A stretch of DNA of 64,000 nucleotides from Nitrospira sp. (GCA_029194675.1 JARFXP010000005.1:62001-126000); one strand, 5' to 3'. Shown: positions 48,658 to 57,170, counted from the stretch's first letter. The notes: a model not told the origin generated them from the letters alone. Program-made: numbers and translations.

Positions 48658-49467
48658 TCACGAGAGTGATGGGTTCAGATCCGTCGGGAGCACTGCTTCC
48701 AACTCATCGGCCTCAAGAGCTCGATACTTGGATGGTCCTTGCACCTGTCGATCCAGCAGAGCACATTCCATCGTCTTTTCGGCAATGCACCGACGCACAT
48801 GCGCATATAGAGTCTCCGCATCAGTCACCTGCTCAGTCGTGTCGATCATTGCTTCGTTATGGCCTTCGCCATCCTCCAGTGCCGATCGTTGCGCTCGATC
48901 ACCGATCGCCCACGTACGAATCGCCGCACCCACAGCGTCCTTCAGGGACACGATGGACTGTTGCCGGACATACCCGATCATTCTCTGCTCTACCACCGAC
49001 GTAGCGGCAAGCACCGCACACCGACTCTTTTCCTCAAAAGTACCGTCGTAGTTGATCGTCAAGAAGCCGTCTCTCCCAGCTTTCTGGCTCAATTCTGCCA
49101 GGAGGATTTTCACGATGAAGGGGGCTTTGAACACCTCTTCGAACGCTTGTTTGATGACCGGCGCGATGCCGTACTTCACCAGGCGGCTCCCGGTCACATC
49201 GGAAGCGGAACGATTGAATCCTTCGACGTGAGCCATTTCCAGCAGATTGAACCGCAGCTTCTCCAGGTCGGCCGGGTGCCCCATACCTCCCAGGGCTAAA
49301 CGATCGTAAATCTCATATAACTTAGGCGTACCTTTGCTCATTGTCATGAGCAGAATGCCGTGCTCGTACGCGACCCCGACGACGGGTGTGCCCTCCTTAA
49401 GCTGATCGTCCAGGTATTGCCGGCGATTTCCGACTGCTTCCACCCATCGATATGGCTCTTCATACAT
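48658..49467 (-). CDS. prcA: 20S proteasome alpha subunit
   Basis: The 269-residue outer-ring subunit. It has the alpha-type N-terminus with GTPVVGVAYEHGILLMTMSK, KLYEIYDRLALGGMGHPADLE and the RSASDVTGSRLVKYGIAPVI segment, like actinobacterial PrcA, but no catalytic threonine. The C-terminal 60 residues include an acidic, variable tail. The alpha ring gates access and docks the ATPase. It follows prcB by 12 bases. Confidence 0.9.
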   Translation of the reverse strand: MYEEPYRWVEAVGNRRQYLDDQLKEGTPVVGVAYEHGILLMTMSKGTPKLYEIYDRLALGGMGHPADLEKLRFNLLEMAHVEGFNRSASDVTGSRLVKYGIAPVIKQAFEEVFKAPFIVKILLAELSQKAGRDGFLTINYDGTFEEKSRCAVLAATSVVEQRMIGYVRQQSIVSLKDAVGAAIRTWAIGDRAQRSALEDGEGHNEAMIDTTEQVTDAETLYAHVRRCIAEKTMECALLDRQVQGPSKYRALEADELEAVLPTDLNPSLS

Positions 49468-49479
49468 AACTAATGCCCC

Positions 49480-50253
49480 TTACACACTTCGCGCAACCCT
49501 TGATTCAAACAGCGATCGGAGCTGAAGATCCGGCATCGCTCTGACACCACCGGCCGTGATGAACTTAATGACCGGATAGAGACCGGCATCACGGTTGACT
49601 CCGCCGGTCGCACTGTCGAATTCTGCGGCACTCGTCAATAGTCGCAACGCCTGAACGGTTGCCTGCTCTTCCGGCATCGTGCTCAAGGGCTGTTCGCCCC
49701 ATGTATTCAAGTAATGAAGGATCCCTCGGATTGTCGATGAGCCGGACCCCGATACCGCATATTCCACTCCCTCGAACTCCGCGCCGAGAATGTCGTAAAA
49801 GTAGATTTTCGCTGCCTCTTGCCCGGCATCGTAACCGGCAAAGATCGGGGCTACAGCTCCGGTCCCCGCTAAGGCCGCCGCGACATTCTCCTTCAACAAT
49901 TTGGAGAGAGCGCGGAGCTTCCCCTCAAAGCTCAGCTCTTGGAGTTGTGTCCGCCGATAATACTTGAAAGAATGTTCAAGGATGCGCGCCATTTCATAGG
50001 CGGTCGCGGGCACTCCGGCGATCGCCATCACACTATGTTGGTCGATCTCCAATACCTTATCAGTGCGGTCGTACATCACCATATTTCCGGCGGTCGCGCG
50101 ACGATCTCCAGCGACCAGAACGCCTTCACGATATTTAAAGGCAAGGATGGTTGTGGCGGTCGTCAATTCCTGCCTTGCTCCCGCCTGCCCCGACACTCCA
50201 AACACATATCCTTGCTCTTTCAAAAGCTTATAGAAATCACCCTGTATGCCCAT
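49480..50253 (-). CDS. prcB: 20S proteasome beta subunit (with propeptide)
   Basis: The 257-residue catalytic subunit. A propeptide of about 33 residues is followed by TTILAFKYREGVLVAGDRRA; the first of the paired threonines is expected to become the N-terminal nucleophile after self-cleavage (about Thr34). The lysine in AFKYREG and the GSGSSTIRGIL segment are in place. ATG 50253 has TGAGGAACAG upstream, so the frame to 50337, which runs through a repeat, was not used. Confidence 0.92.
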   Translation of the reverse strand: MGIQGDFYKLLKEQGYVFGVSGQAGARQELTTATTILAFKYREGVLVAGDRRATAGNMVMYDRTDKVLEIDQHSVMAIAGVPATAYEMARILEHSFKYYRRTQLQELSFEGKLRALSKLLKENVAAALAGTGAVAPIFAGYDAGQEAAKIYFYDILGAEFEGVEYAVSGSGSSTIRGILHYLNTWGEQPLSTMPEEQATVQALRLLTSAAEFDSATGGVNRDAGLYPVIKFITAGGVRAMPDLQLRSLFESRVARSV

Positions 50254-50356
50254 CTGTTCCTCAGTGCTGAGTGCGAAGTGCTGAGTGCTGACTCCGACTG
50301 GAACAGCATCACTCTGAGTCTGCTCCCCGCGCAGCACTCAGAACTCAGCACTGCTT
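50254..50356. repeat. AGTGCTGAGT-family inverted repeat between ubact and prcB
   Basis: Plus-strand CAGTGCTGAGTGCGAAGTGC with a further AGTGCTGACT (50255-50292) faces the inverted CAGCACTCAGAACTCAGCAC (50334-50353) across about 40 bases. The mRNA could fold a long stem between the tag gene and the protease genes. The units match those between ilvB and ilvN (11592-11651). Confidence 0.7.
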
Positions 50357-50358
50357 CA

Positions 50359-50550
50359 CTACTCCCCCGTCCTCTGCCGATACCGTTCTGCCTGTTTGGG
50401 ATCGACTTTCCGCATTCGCTTCATCAGATTGTCCTTGTCCGGCGATCCCGTCTCTGGGCGGCGTGGTCCACTTCCTTCTTCTGGGCTGGGAGATTTTGGC
50501 ATGGGATCGACTGGACCCTCGCGCCGTTCCGGCATCATGTTGTGTTTCAT
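50359..50550 (-). CDS. ubact: UBact (Pup-like ubiquitin-type protein modifier)
   Basis: A 63-residue, disordered, Pro/Lys/Arg-rich protein with DPMPKSPSPEEGSGPRRPE, a helical DNLMKRMRKVDPKQAERYRQ segment and the C-terminus RTGE. Pup of actinobacteria ends in GGQ or GGE; the (R)TGE end is that of the UBact group known from Nitrospirae and some other phyla. Ending in Glu, it needs no deamidation before ligation. ATG 50550 forms an ATGA overlap with the dop stop; the frame to 50577 was not used. MMPERR starts at 50538 or 50535 are alternatives. Confidence 0.88.
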   Translation of the reverse strand: MKHNMMPERREGPVDPMPKSPSPEEGSGPRRPETGSPDKDNLMKRMRKVDPKQAERYRQRTGE

Positions 50551-52073
50551 GTCCCCGTATCCTTTCTGCGACTCCACGCTGTCAGCGCATCAGCCGGTGA
50601 ATGGGCATGTTGGAAGATGTCTGTACACCGTCGGACTTCCTGCGGATTGAAGAGGTCCCCCATGTCCAAATGATGGGTGCGAAGCCCGCCCGCGAACTGA
50701 ATCCGTTCCCACTGCATCGACGTAATCTGATTCGAAAATTTCTGCACGCAGAGTCCACGCAGCCCGCCACGAGTATCGCTCGGGCCGTTCTGAAGCGCTT
50801 CATCGATCGCCTCGTCGGTCGTCATCCGCCAAGCTTTCCCATCTGCTTCCAGTCCCAGATAGAGGCCCTGTTCCGGGTCCACGTTGTGATACTCCAAGTC
50901 CAGGCTGGCCAACCAGGGATCGTCCCAGCCGATACGTTCTTCCTGCATGAACGTTTCGAGCAACCACTGTTTCGTGACCCAGTCCAGCTTCCCCACCAAC
51001 TGCGAGCGGTCTTGAGACAATAGGCGTAAGGTGTCACTCCACTCGTTCAACAGCCAATCCGATTCCTCATCGGCGCCTGCCAACTCGCGGCCTGCCGCCT
51101 CACAGTAACGCTCTTGAAGCTCTAACGCTGAAAGCCTCCGTCCGCTTTTGAGACGAACCGCAGCTTTCAGGTCTGGATCACGCGATAACTGTTTCACTGC
51201 GGCCACCGGCTGATCCAGCTCGATGTTCGGCATAGCCCCTCGCTCGATGAGGTCGAGCACGAGTCTGGTCGTCCCCACCTTCAGCGCCGTCGCATACTCG
51301 CACATGTTGGCATCGCCGATGATGAGATGGAGCCGGCGAAATTTCCTGCGATCAGCGTGCGGTTCATCTCGGGTGTTGAGAATCGGTCGGTTATGCATCG
51401 TGTCGACGCCCAACTCCGCTTCAATAAAGTCGGCGCGCTGCGAGAGCTGATACTGTCCTGGAACATAACCAGACTCCTGTGCTTCGGTCCCGACCTTTCC
51501 CGCACCGGCGATGACTTGCCGACTCACCAAGAACGGCACCAAGCCGGCAACGAGAGCCGGAAAGGGAACAGCCCGCGAGACAAGATAATTGTCGTGACAT
51601 CCATAGCTGTGACCATGGAAATCCGTGTTGTTCTTATACAGTCGGACGTGACCTCCTCCGAGCACGTGATTGCGCCGCTGGGCGGCGCGTAGAACGATAC
51701 ATTCCCCCGCGCGATCTTGGGCAAGCAGAGCTCTGATCGTCCGGCATTCCGGCGTCGAATACTCCGGATGCGTATGATCGTTGTAGAATCGAGCGCCGTT
51801 CGGCAACACGAGATCGCTCTTCATTTCATGGAATGAAAAGGGGCGATGGGCATCCATCTTCGCAAACTCATCTTCTTCCTTATCTTGCTGGAGACCGGAG
51901 ACACGAAAGCCACGAGCATCTTCATGCGGATCTTCGCCGGCATAATCCCACCGGCGTTCAAAAGAAGCTTCCAGATAGGCCCGCACCAATTCCATCGATT
52001 CCACGACCGGATCTATCTCGGGTACGTCATCCCTCGTAATTCCATACTCGGTTTCGATGCCAAAAAGACGCAT
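50547..52073 (-). CDS. dop: Dop-type depupylase/deamidase
   Basis: Dop removes Pup-like tags from targets and, in other lineages, deamidates Pup. The 508-residue protein is a PafA paralogue: FGIETEYGITRDD with the catalytic glutamate, the Dop-type insert WDYAGEDPHEDARGF (about residues 42-56), NGARFYNDHTHPEYSTPECR, KNNTDFHGHSYGCHDNYLVS and NTRDEPHADRRKFRRLHLI. Its place between the ATPase and the tag gene is that of dop in actinobacteria. No Shine-Dalgarno sequence precedes the ATG; the gap upstream is a repeat. Confidence 0.87.
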   Translation of the reverse strand: MRLFGIETEYGITRDDVPEIDPVVESMELVRAYLEASFERRWDYAGEDPHEDARGFRVSGLQQDKEEDEFAKMDAHRPFSFHEMKSDLVLPNGARFYNDHTHPEYSTPECRTIRALLAQDRAGECIVLRAAQRRNHVLGGGHVRLYKNNTDFHGHSYGCHDNYLVSRAVPFPALVAGLVPFLVSRQVIAGAGKVGTEAQESGYVPGQYQLSQRADFIEAELGVDTMHNRPILNTRDEPHADRRKFRRLHLIIGDANMCEYATALKVGTTRLVLDLIERGAMPNIELDQPVAAVKQLSRDPDLKAAVRLKSGRRLSALELQERYCEAAGRELAGADEESDWLLNEWSDTLRLLSQDRSQLVGKLDWVTKQWLLETFMQEERIGWDDPWLASLDLEYHNVDPEQGLYLGLEADGKAWRMTTDEAIDEALQNGPSDTRGGLRGLCVQKFSNQITSMQWERIQFAGGLRTHHLDMGDLFNPQEVRRCTDIFQHAHSPADALTAWSRRKDTGT

Positions 52074-52081
52074 GGTTCGTT

Positions 52082-52155
52082 AGATGTGAACGGTAAAGCG
52101 TGAATCAGGCCCCATCCGGGCCCTCAACCTTTCACCTTGGCTTCTCACATTTCAC
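52082..52155. repeat. TTTCACGTCTCACG-family inverted repeat between arc and dop
   Basis: Plus-strand GATGTGAACGGTAAAGCGTGA faces CCTTTCACC, TTCTCACATTTCACGTC on the other side of GGCCCCATCCGGGCCC (about 52110-52125), itself a GC-rich stem. The units resemble those at 25551-25610 between hisA and hisF. On the mRNA it lies directly before the dop start. Confidence 0.55.
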
Positions 52156-52159
52156 GTCT

Positions 52160-53896
52160 TCAGATGATCTGATTCACGGGTCGTTCTTCCGTCTGACGCC
52201 CCCGCCGGAACGAGGAAATTCCAATCACCTGTTCCGGGTGATGATCCAGCAGCTTCAGCCACTCCTCCGCAGCATCGTCAGGCGGCAACATGTCACCCTC
52301 TCGAAATTCCTCTGAGACGGAATCCAAGAGGTCTTTGGCCTGCAGTCCTGACTGTTGCCCCGACTGAACGGTACGATCGATCGCCTTTTCCTTGGCACGC
52401 TGCACGATCGAGGCCAAGATAGCTCCGCTCACCAAATCACCGCGATACAGCACCTTGTTTTGCCCGCTCCTGAGCCGGATCGACAGAAGCCGATTATCCT
52501 CCGTTCGATGGAAGATCGACTCAATGATGTCTTCGACGAGCGAGGCCACTGCCTGCATCTGCTCACCGCCCCGCTCCTTCACCAGCACTGGGTCCAGCGG
52601 CAGATCCGCAGTCAAATAGACCTTCAGAATCTCGGCTGCAGCGTCCTTGTTCGGCCGACTCACTTTGATTTTCCGATCGATCCGGCCTGGGCGCAGCACC
52701 GCCGGATCGATCAAATCAGGGCGGTTGGAAGCTAAAATAATGACGACGTCACGGAGCGATTCGATCCCATCCATTTCGCTGCAAAACATCGGCACGAGCG
52801 TATTCGAGATATTGAAGGAGCGCATGGCACGTCGTGTCCCCAAAATCGACTCTGCTTCGTCGATGAAGATAAACGGCAAGGCGCCGTCCTTGCGTCTCGC
52901 CCGGGCCTGTTCGAAGAGATCGCGAACCATCCGCTCGGATTCCCCGAGCCACATGTTGAGGATTTCAGGCCCTTTCACATGCAGGAATGCTCCGCTGATC
53001 ACCGGCGAGCGCTTCGCCGTATCAGCTGTGTGTTCCTGCTTTGATTCACTGACCAGTTTGGCCAAGCTACCGGCTGCCGCTTGGCCGATGAGCGTCTTCC
53101 CGCATCCCGGTGGGCCATAGAGAAGAAAGCCCTTCGGTTGGGAAAACTTGAACCGTTCGAACGTCTCCGCATGTAACAGCGGATACTCGATCGCCTTTCG
53201 GATGCCGGCGATCGCCTCGTTCTGCCCGCCGATCTGATCCCAGGTGACCTGGGGAGTTTCGCCGAGAAGATGGCGGCTTGCTTTGCGATCCTGCATTTTT
53301 TCGATCGCCACACGATGGCTGGGATCGATGCGAATTTCATCGCCCGCCTTGAGCTCCACAGTGACGAGATCGGTCGACCTCTGCAAGATCAACGATTGCC
53401 GGCCCATCTCCTGCTCAAACCGCAATCGTCCGTCAGGCATGGCCTCGGCCAGTTTCAAGATAGGGCCGTTACGATCGTACCCGAGCGTCTTGATCACTGC
53501 GTAGGCTTCGTTGACCAGAACCTGCGTTCCGACTTTAAGATCCGTATCGAGGACGCGGGGGTCCACGTTGGCATAATACTCGGCCCCACCGACGACGATG
53601 CGGGCGATTCCCTCCTCCGGAATATCGAGCAAGGTGCCGATGCGATTGGCCGGTGCCGTCAGTTTGGCGACGACCTCGCTCACTTTCTTGAATTCCAGTT
53701 CACGTTGTTGATGAGCGGCTTGAGCCAGCGTCACCGCATGACGCAACTTATACAGCAGCTTCTGTCGAGCATCCCCCTCGGGAAACGTGGCCAGGCATTG
53801 CTCAATCAATTCGATTGGATCGGTGCCGGTCTTGAGCAACGGCTCCTCGCTCCGATCGTTGGGTTCATCTTGTTCTGGAGCTCTGCGATCACTCAT
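52160..53896 (-). CDS. arc: proteasome-associated AAA ATPase (ARC/Mpa)
   Basis: This hexameric unfoldase recognises tagged proteins and feeds the 20S core. The 578-residue protein has an N-terminal coiled coil (about residues 50-85), two OB-like domains (about 90-225), and an AAA module with Walker A LLYGPPGCGKTLIGQAA (about 270), Walker B FIFIDEAESILG and the arginine-finger region ASNRPDLIDPAVLRPGRIDR. The C-terminus is VNQII, not the GQYL tail by which Mpa docks on mycobacterial proteasomes. ATG 53896 has AAGGACC upstream. It starts the operon. Confidence 0.9.
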   Translation of the reverse strand: MSDRRAPEQDEPNDRSEEPLLKTGTDPIELIEQCLATFPEGDARQKLLYKLRHAVTLAQAAHQQRELEFKKVSEVVAKLTAPANRIGTLLDIPEEGIARIVVGGAEYYANVDPRVLDTDLKVGTQVLVNEAYAVIKTLGYDRNGPILKLAEAMPDGRLRFEQEMGRQSLILQRSTDLVTVELKAGDEIRIDPSHRVAIEKMQDRKASRHLLGETPQVTWDQIGGQNEAIAGIRKAIEYPLLHAETFERFKFSQPKGFLLYGPPGCGKTLIGQAAAGSLAKLVSESKQEHTADTAKRSPVISGAFLHVKGPEILNMWLGESERMVRDLFEQARARRKDGALPFIFIDEAESILGTRRAMRSFNISNTLVPMFCSEMDGIESLRDVVIILASNRPDLIDPAVLRPGRIDRKIKVSRPNKDAAAEILKVYLTADLPLDPVLVKERGGEQMQAVASLVEDIIESIFHRTEDNRLLSIRLRSGQNKVLYRGDLVSGAILASIVQRAKEKAIDRTVQSGQQSGLQAKDLLDSVSEEFREGDMLPPDDAAEEWLKLLDHHPEQVIGISSFRRGRQTEERPVNQII

Positions 53897-53961
53897 AGGT
53901 GGTCCTTCACGACGCTTGACCAAATGATCCTAACACAGAGCTGTCTTGCAATGCCTTCATA

Positions 53962-55080
53962 CTAATTGACCGCCTGAAGAATCACCGACACTTTCTCACG
54001 CCGGTTTCCCCGCAGAATCTCCACGCTGACTTGATCACCGACTTTGTGCGCTTCCATCACATCCATCAGGTCATCGATGGTGGCCACCGGCTTTCCGGCG
54101 ATCGAGACAACGACGTCGCCGAGTTGAATCTGACCCATCATGGTTTGACGCGCTCCCTTGAGCCCAGCCCGATCGGCGGCACCGCCGCGCGTCACCTTGC
54201 CGATAATGACCCCCTTGATCCCCCATCGCTTCGCCATTGCGTCCGGCACGAGAGAGACGCCCAACCCCGGACGGATGAGCTTGCCGTGCTTGATGAGTTC
54301 CGGAACAATCCGATTCACCGTATCGACGGGAACGGCGAAACCAATCCCGGCATAGGCTCCGCTCGGACTCACGATTTGCGTGTTGACACCGATCAATCGC
54401 CCAGCCCCGTCGAGAAGCGGGCCGCCCGAATTACCGGGATTGATCGCCGCATCCGTCTGGATCACACCTTCAATCGTCCGATTCGACATGGATTTGATGG
54501 TTCGTCCCAACGCACTCACGACTCCGGTCGTCAAGGTATGATCGAGCCCGAATGGATTCCCGATTGCCAACACCTTTTGCCCCACTCGCAAGTCATGCGA
54601 GGCACCGATCGCCAACGGCTCCAAGTAACCATCCGGCACTTGGATTTGCAGTACCGCCAGATCGTGATCGGGGTCGGCGCCGACCAGCTTCGCCTCGTGC
54701 TCGCTCCGATCGGCCAACGTAACCTTGATCGCATCGGCCCCGTAGATAACATGAAAGTTGGTGACGATGTGGCCTTGCTTACTCCACACAAAACCGGACC
54801 CTGAACCCTGGGGTACTTCAAAGAGGTTGAGCGACCAGATATCTTGTTGTATTGCTGTGTTGGCAATGAACACGACGGACTTGGTCGCTCGCTCAAACAC
54901 CGCGATTGTCGATCGCTCATCTGCACTCAGTTCACCCGGAGAGGGCGTCACCGGACGCGGCTTCCCTTCAGGGCCGTCATAGACGGCACCCAGCGGCTTG
55001 CCCCACTCCGCCGCATGGATCGGTGAGCCAAGCATCGACGTCACCAAAAGCAGCGTCAGGGATCCGGCGTGGCTATTCAC
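53962..55080 (-). CDS. HtrA/DegP-family serine protease
   Basis: A 372-residue periplasmic protease. A signal peptide (residues 1-25, ending in PIHAA) precedes the trypsin-like domain with the triad His in VTNFHVIYGA, Asp in DPDHDLAVLQI and Ser in INPGNSGGPLLDG. One PDZ domain (about 275-365) has IRPGLGVSL and GDVVVSIAGKPVATIDDL. Such proteins degrade misfolded envelope proteins. The start GTG 55080 directly gives a signal peptide; the frame to 55179 runs through yjbQ. It lies 65 bases upstream of arc on the same strand. Confidence 0.9.
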   Translation of the reverse strand: MNSHAGSLTLLLVTSMLGSPIHAAEWGKPLGAVYDGPEGKPRPVTPSPGELSADERSTIAVFERATKSVVFIANTAIQQDIWSLNLFEVPQGSGSGFVWSKQGHIVTNFHVIYGADAIKVTLADRSEHEAKLVGADPDHDLAVLQIQVPDGYLEPLAIGASHDLRVGQKVLAIGNPFGLDHTLTTGVVSALGRTIKSMSNRTIEGVIQTDAAINPGNSGGPLLDGAGRLIGVNTQIVSPSGAYAGIGFAVPVDTVNRIVPELIKHGKLIRPGLGVSLVPDAMAKRWGIKGVIIGKVTRGGAADRAGLKGARQTMMGQIQLGDVVVSIAGKPVATIDDLMDVMEAHKVGDQVSVEILRGNRREKVSVILQAVN

Positions 55081-55498
55081 CCAGAACCTGCACGACGAGT
55101 TCACGAGTTCTGGCGCGGGTATCGAAATCCACCACCACGATTTGTTGCCAGGTGCCGAGCAGCAGTCTGCCGGCTGCAAATGGAATGGTGATGGAAGGCC
55201 CTTGGAGTTGCCCTCGAAGATGGCTGTGGCCGTTGTCTTCCCCGGGATTCACCCGGTTGTGCCGCCAACGTGGGTCAGGAGGAATGAGACGATCCCAAAA
55301 CGTTTTCGTGTCTGCGCGAATCCCTGGTTCATCTTCGATAATCATAACGGAGGCGGTGGTGTGCTTGACGAAAACCGTCGCGATTCCGGCTGTAAGATTG
55401 GAACCAACCAACGCATCGGCCACCGATTTCGTGATGTTGTCGACCTGCGTCTCACCTTCCATACGGATCGTCAGGGAAACGGTGTGGACAGCCATCAT
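55073..55498 (-). CDS. YjbQ family protein (UPF0047)
   Basis: A 141-residue protein of the YjbQ/UPF0047 family, with KHTTASVMIIEDEPG (about residues 46-60) and a C-terminal GTWQQIVVVDFDTRARTRELVV. It includes the histidine-bearing GHSHLRGQLQGPS. The family has weak thiamine phosphate synthase activity in some members; the native role is not settled. It overlaps htrA by eight bases and the HD-domain gene by four, so the three are translationally coupled. Confidence 0.87.
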   Translation of the reverse strand: MMAVHTVSLTIRMEGETQVDNITKSVADALVGSNLTAGIATVFVKHTTASVMIIEDEPGIRADTKTFWDRLIPPDPRWRHNRVNPGEDNGHSHLRGQLQGPSITIPFAAGRLLLGTWQQIVVVDFDTRARTRELVVQVLGE

Positions 55499-56376
55499 CG
55501 TCTCCGATCTGCGAGGCTGTGAAGGTAGCGGCGATCGCTTCGGGTCAGCGGCTCGCCTCGCGCTTCTTCCAAAATGGAATCGAATGCGCCTTCAGCCGTC
55601 AGCATTCGTACAACGCTCAAGACTTGACCGCTCAGAATACCTTCTTGCCCCAGCTTACCGAGATAGGCAAAAGCCTCCGGCAGGCTCTCTTTGTTCCGAG
55701 CATAATAATCCCGTCCCCGTCGCTGATTACTGTAGGCCTCAAACTGTTCGCAGGCGACGAGAATCTCCGCCAATTGCCGCACCCATGCCTTCGCCTGAGC
55801 CAGCCGTTCCGGGTAATAGTAATACAACATCACCTGCTGCATCCAAGGTTGCCACTCAATACCAAGTGTCTTCAGATTCGGCTTCACCGCACGCAATCGT
55901 CTGGCGAGGCGCCGCGCATAGCCCAGCCTCATTTCGATCTGCTCGACAGCCCATGTGTCCACGGTTATGCCGGTGGCAGTAAGATCCTGGCGATACAATG
56001 AAACGAAGGCTTCTGTTTCCCGGCCATACGTCGTCTCCGGGTGAAGGGCGCGCCATTCGCGAGGTCTCGTCGGAATACCCCGTTGCTTGGCCCAAGACCA
56101 AATCGTTCCAAAGAGTTGCCGATCGAGGCCGGCACGGCCCAGGTCGTGCAAAAGGCAGGCAATGTGATAGCGTCGTATCCGGTCGCGCGGATGTCCTAAG
56201 CGATCGGCGACGGTCACACACATCTTCGCCGTTCGCACGGCATGTGGCCGATCATAGCCACGGATTGTTCGTCCGGGTCGACGGGGGTGCGGATAATCGT
56301 AGAGCTCCATGAGGGCCGTTGCCAGAGAACGGGAGACTTCCAGAGTTTCCAGTCGACGGGAATCGGATAGAGCCAT
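55495..56376 (-). CDS. HD-domain protein
   Basis: A 293-residue protein with an HD metal-phosphohydrolase domain in the first half: RPHAVRTAKMCVTVADRLG and ACLLHDLGRAGLD (about residues 43-90). The C-terminal half is helical, with tyrosine-rich QQVMLYYYYPERL and EQFEAYSNQRRGRDYYAR. HD domains act on nucleotides or signalling molecules; the substrate is unknown. It heads the HD-yjbQ-htrA series upstream of the proteasome operon. Confidence 0.8.
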   Translation of the reverse strand: MALSDSRRLETLEVSRSLATALMELYDYPHPRRPGRTIRGYDRPHAVRTAKMCVTVADRLGHPRDRIRRYHIACLLHDLGRAGLDRQLFGTIWSWAKQRGIPTRPREWRALHPETTYGRETEAFVSLYRQDLTATGITVDTWAVEQIEMRLGYARRLARRLRAVKPNLKTLGIEWQPWMQQVMLYYYYPERLAQAKAWVRQLAEILVACEQFEAYSNQRRGRDYYARNKESLPEAFAYLGKLGQEGILSGQVLSVVRMLTAEGAFDSILEEARGEPLTRSDRRYLHSLADRRR

Positions 56377-56534
56377 AGTTCGTAGCCAGAGCTGAACGAT
56401 CGGGCAAACCGAAGCGAGAATATCGTCGGTCGAAATGGTGTGTCAAGGCGACTCCCAGGGAGTGACTCCAAGGGAATCGGCTCGCCCAATCCCATGGACT
56501 TTGCTATGCTCACCTACGGCACGCACGTGAGGAC

Positions 56535-57170
56535 ATGGAGATGATGAGCCGGCTACGAACCTGTTGCCTCGCTGCGGCTTCGGCCATCGCCACGGAACCG
56601 CTGTGCGGCTTCGCCGGATCACTAGATCATTTGACCGATCTGACCGGACAGGTACAGGCCATCGTGACATTGAAGAGTCGCGACAACTTCGCCAGTGAAT
56701 ATCGCTACGACGTGACTGTCAGGAACCTCTCACCGGACGCGATCATCGGTGATTCAGTGATCATCGTGCTGGACAGGATTACCAACTTGGCCGGGGAAGA
56801 CCGAGAGGGGCTCACGGGAGAATCTTTCCTGAAACGATTCGACGTGTTGGGTCAAGACGGCCAGACCGATGACGGAAAACCATACTTCCGCATTCCGGCT
56901 GGGACTTCTCCGGACCTCGCACCGCAAACCGATAGTCTTCCCGCCGTGGTCCGGATCAGGAATCGGGATTATGTGGCGGTCTTCACCCCCTCGTTCAAAG
57001 TTTTTGGACAGAAGCGGCCCCCTCCCAAGGCGAAGCGAGAATCCACACCAACACCCGCTCCTGGGACTCCGGCGGCAGCCAATCAGAAAGCCGTCGATAA
57101 GCTGATTCAACTGCTGATCAAGAAAGGCATCTTAACCGAAGAAGAGTGGCGCAAGGCGAATCAGCCATGA
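56535..57170 (+). CDS. putative secreted protein of unknown function
   Basis: A 211-residue protein with a weakly hydrophobic N-terminus (RTCCLAAASAIATEPLCGFA) that may be a signal peptide, a beta-rich middle (VTLKSRDNFASEYRYDVTVRNLS, PAVVRIRNRDYVAVFTPSFKVF), a Pro/Lys-rich linker (about 155-180) and a C-terminal helix DKLIQLLIKKGILTEEEWRK of the SHOCT-like type. No family was assigned. Its stop overlaps the HIT gene by four bases. Confidence 0.65.
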   Translation: MEMMSRLRTCCLAAASAIATEPLCGFAGSLDHLTDLTGQVQAIVTLKSRDNFASEYRYDVTVRNLSPDAIIGDSVIIVLDRITNLAGEDREGLTGESFLKRFDVLGQDGQTDDGKPYFRIPAGTSPDLAPQTDSLPAVVRIRNRDYVAVFTPSFKVFGQKRPPPKAKRESTPTPAPGTPAAANQKAVDKLIQLLIKKGILTEEEWRKANQP

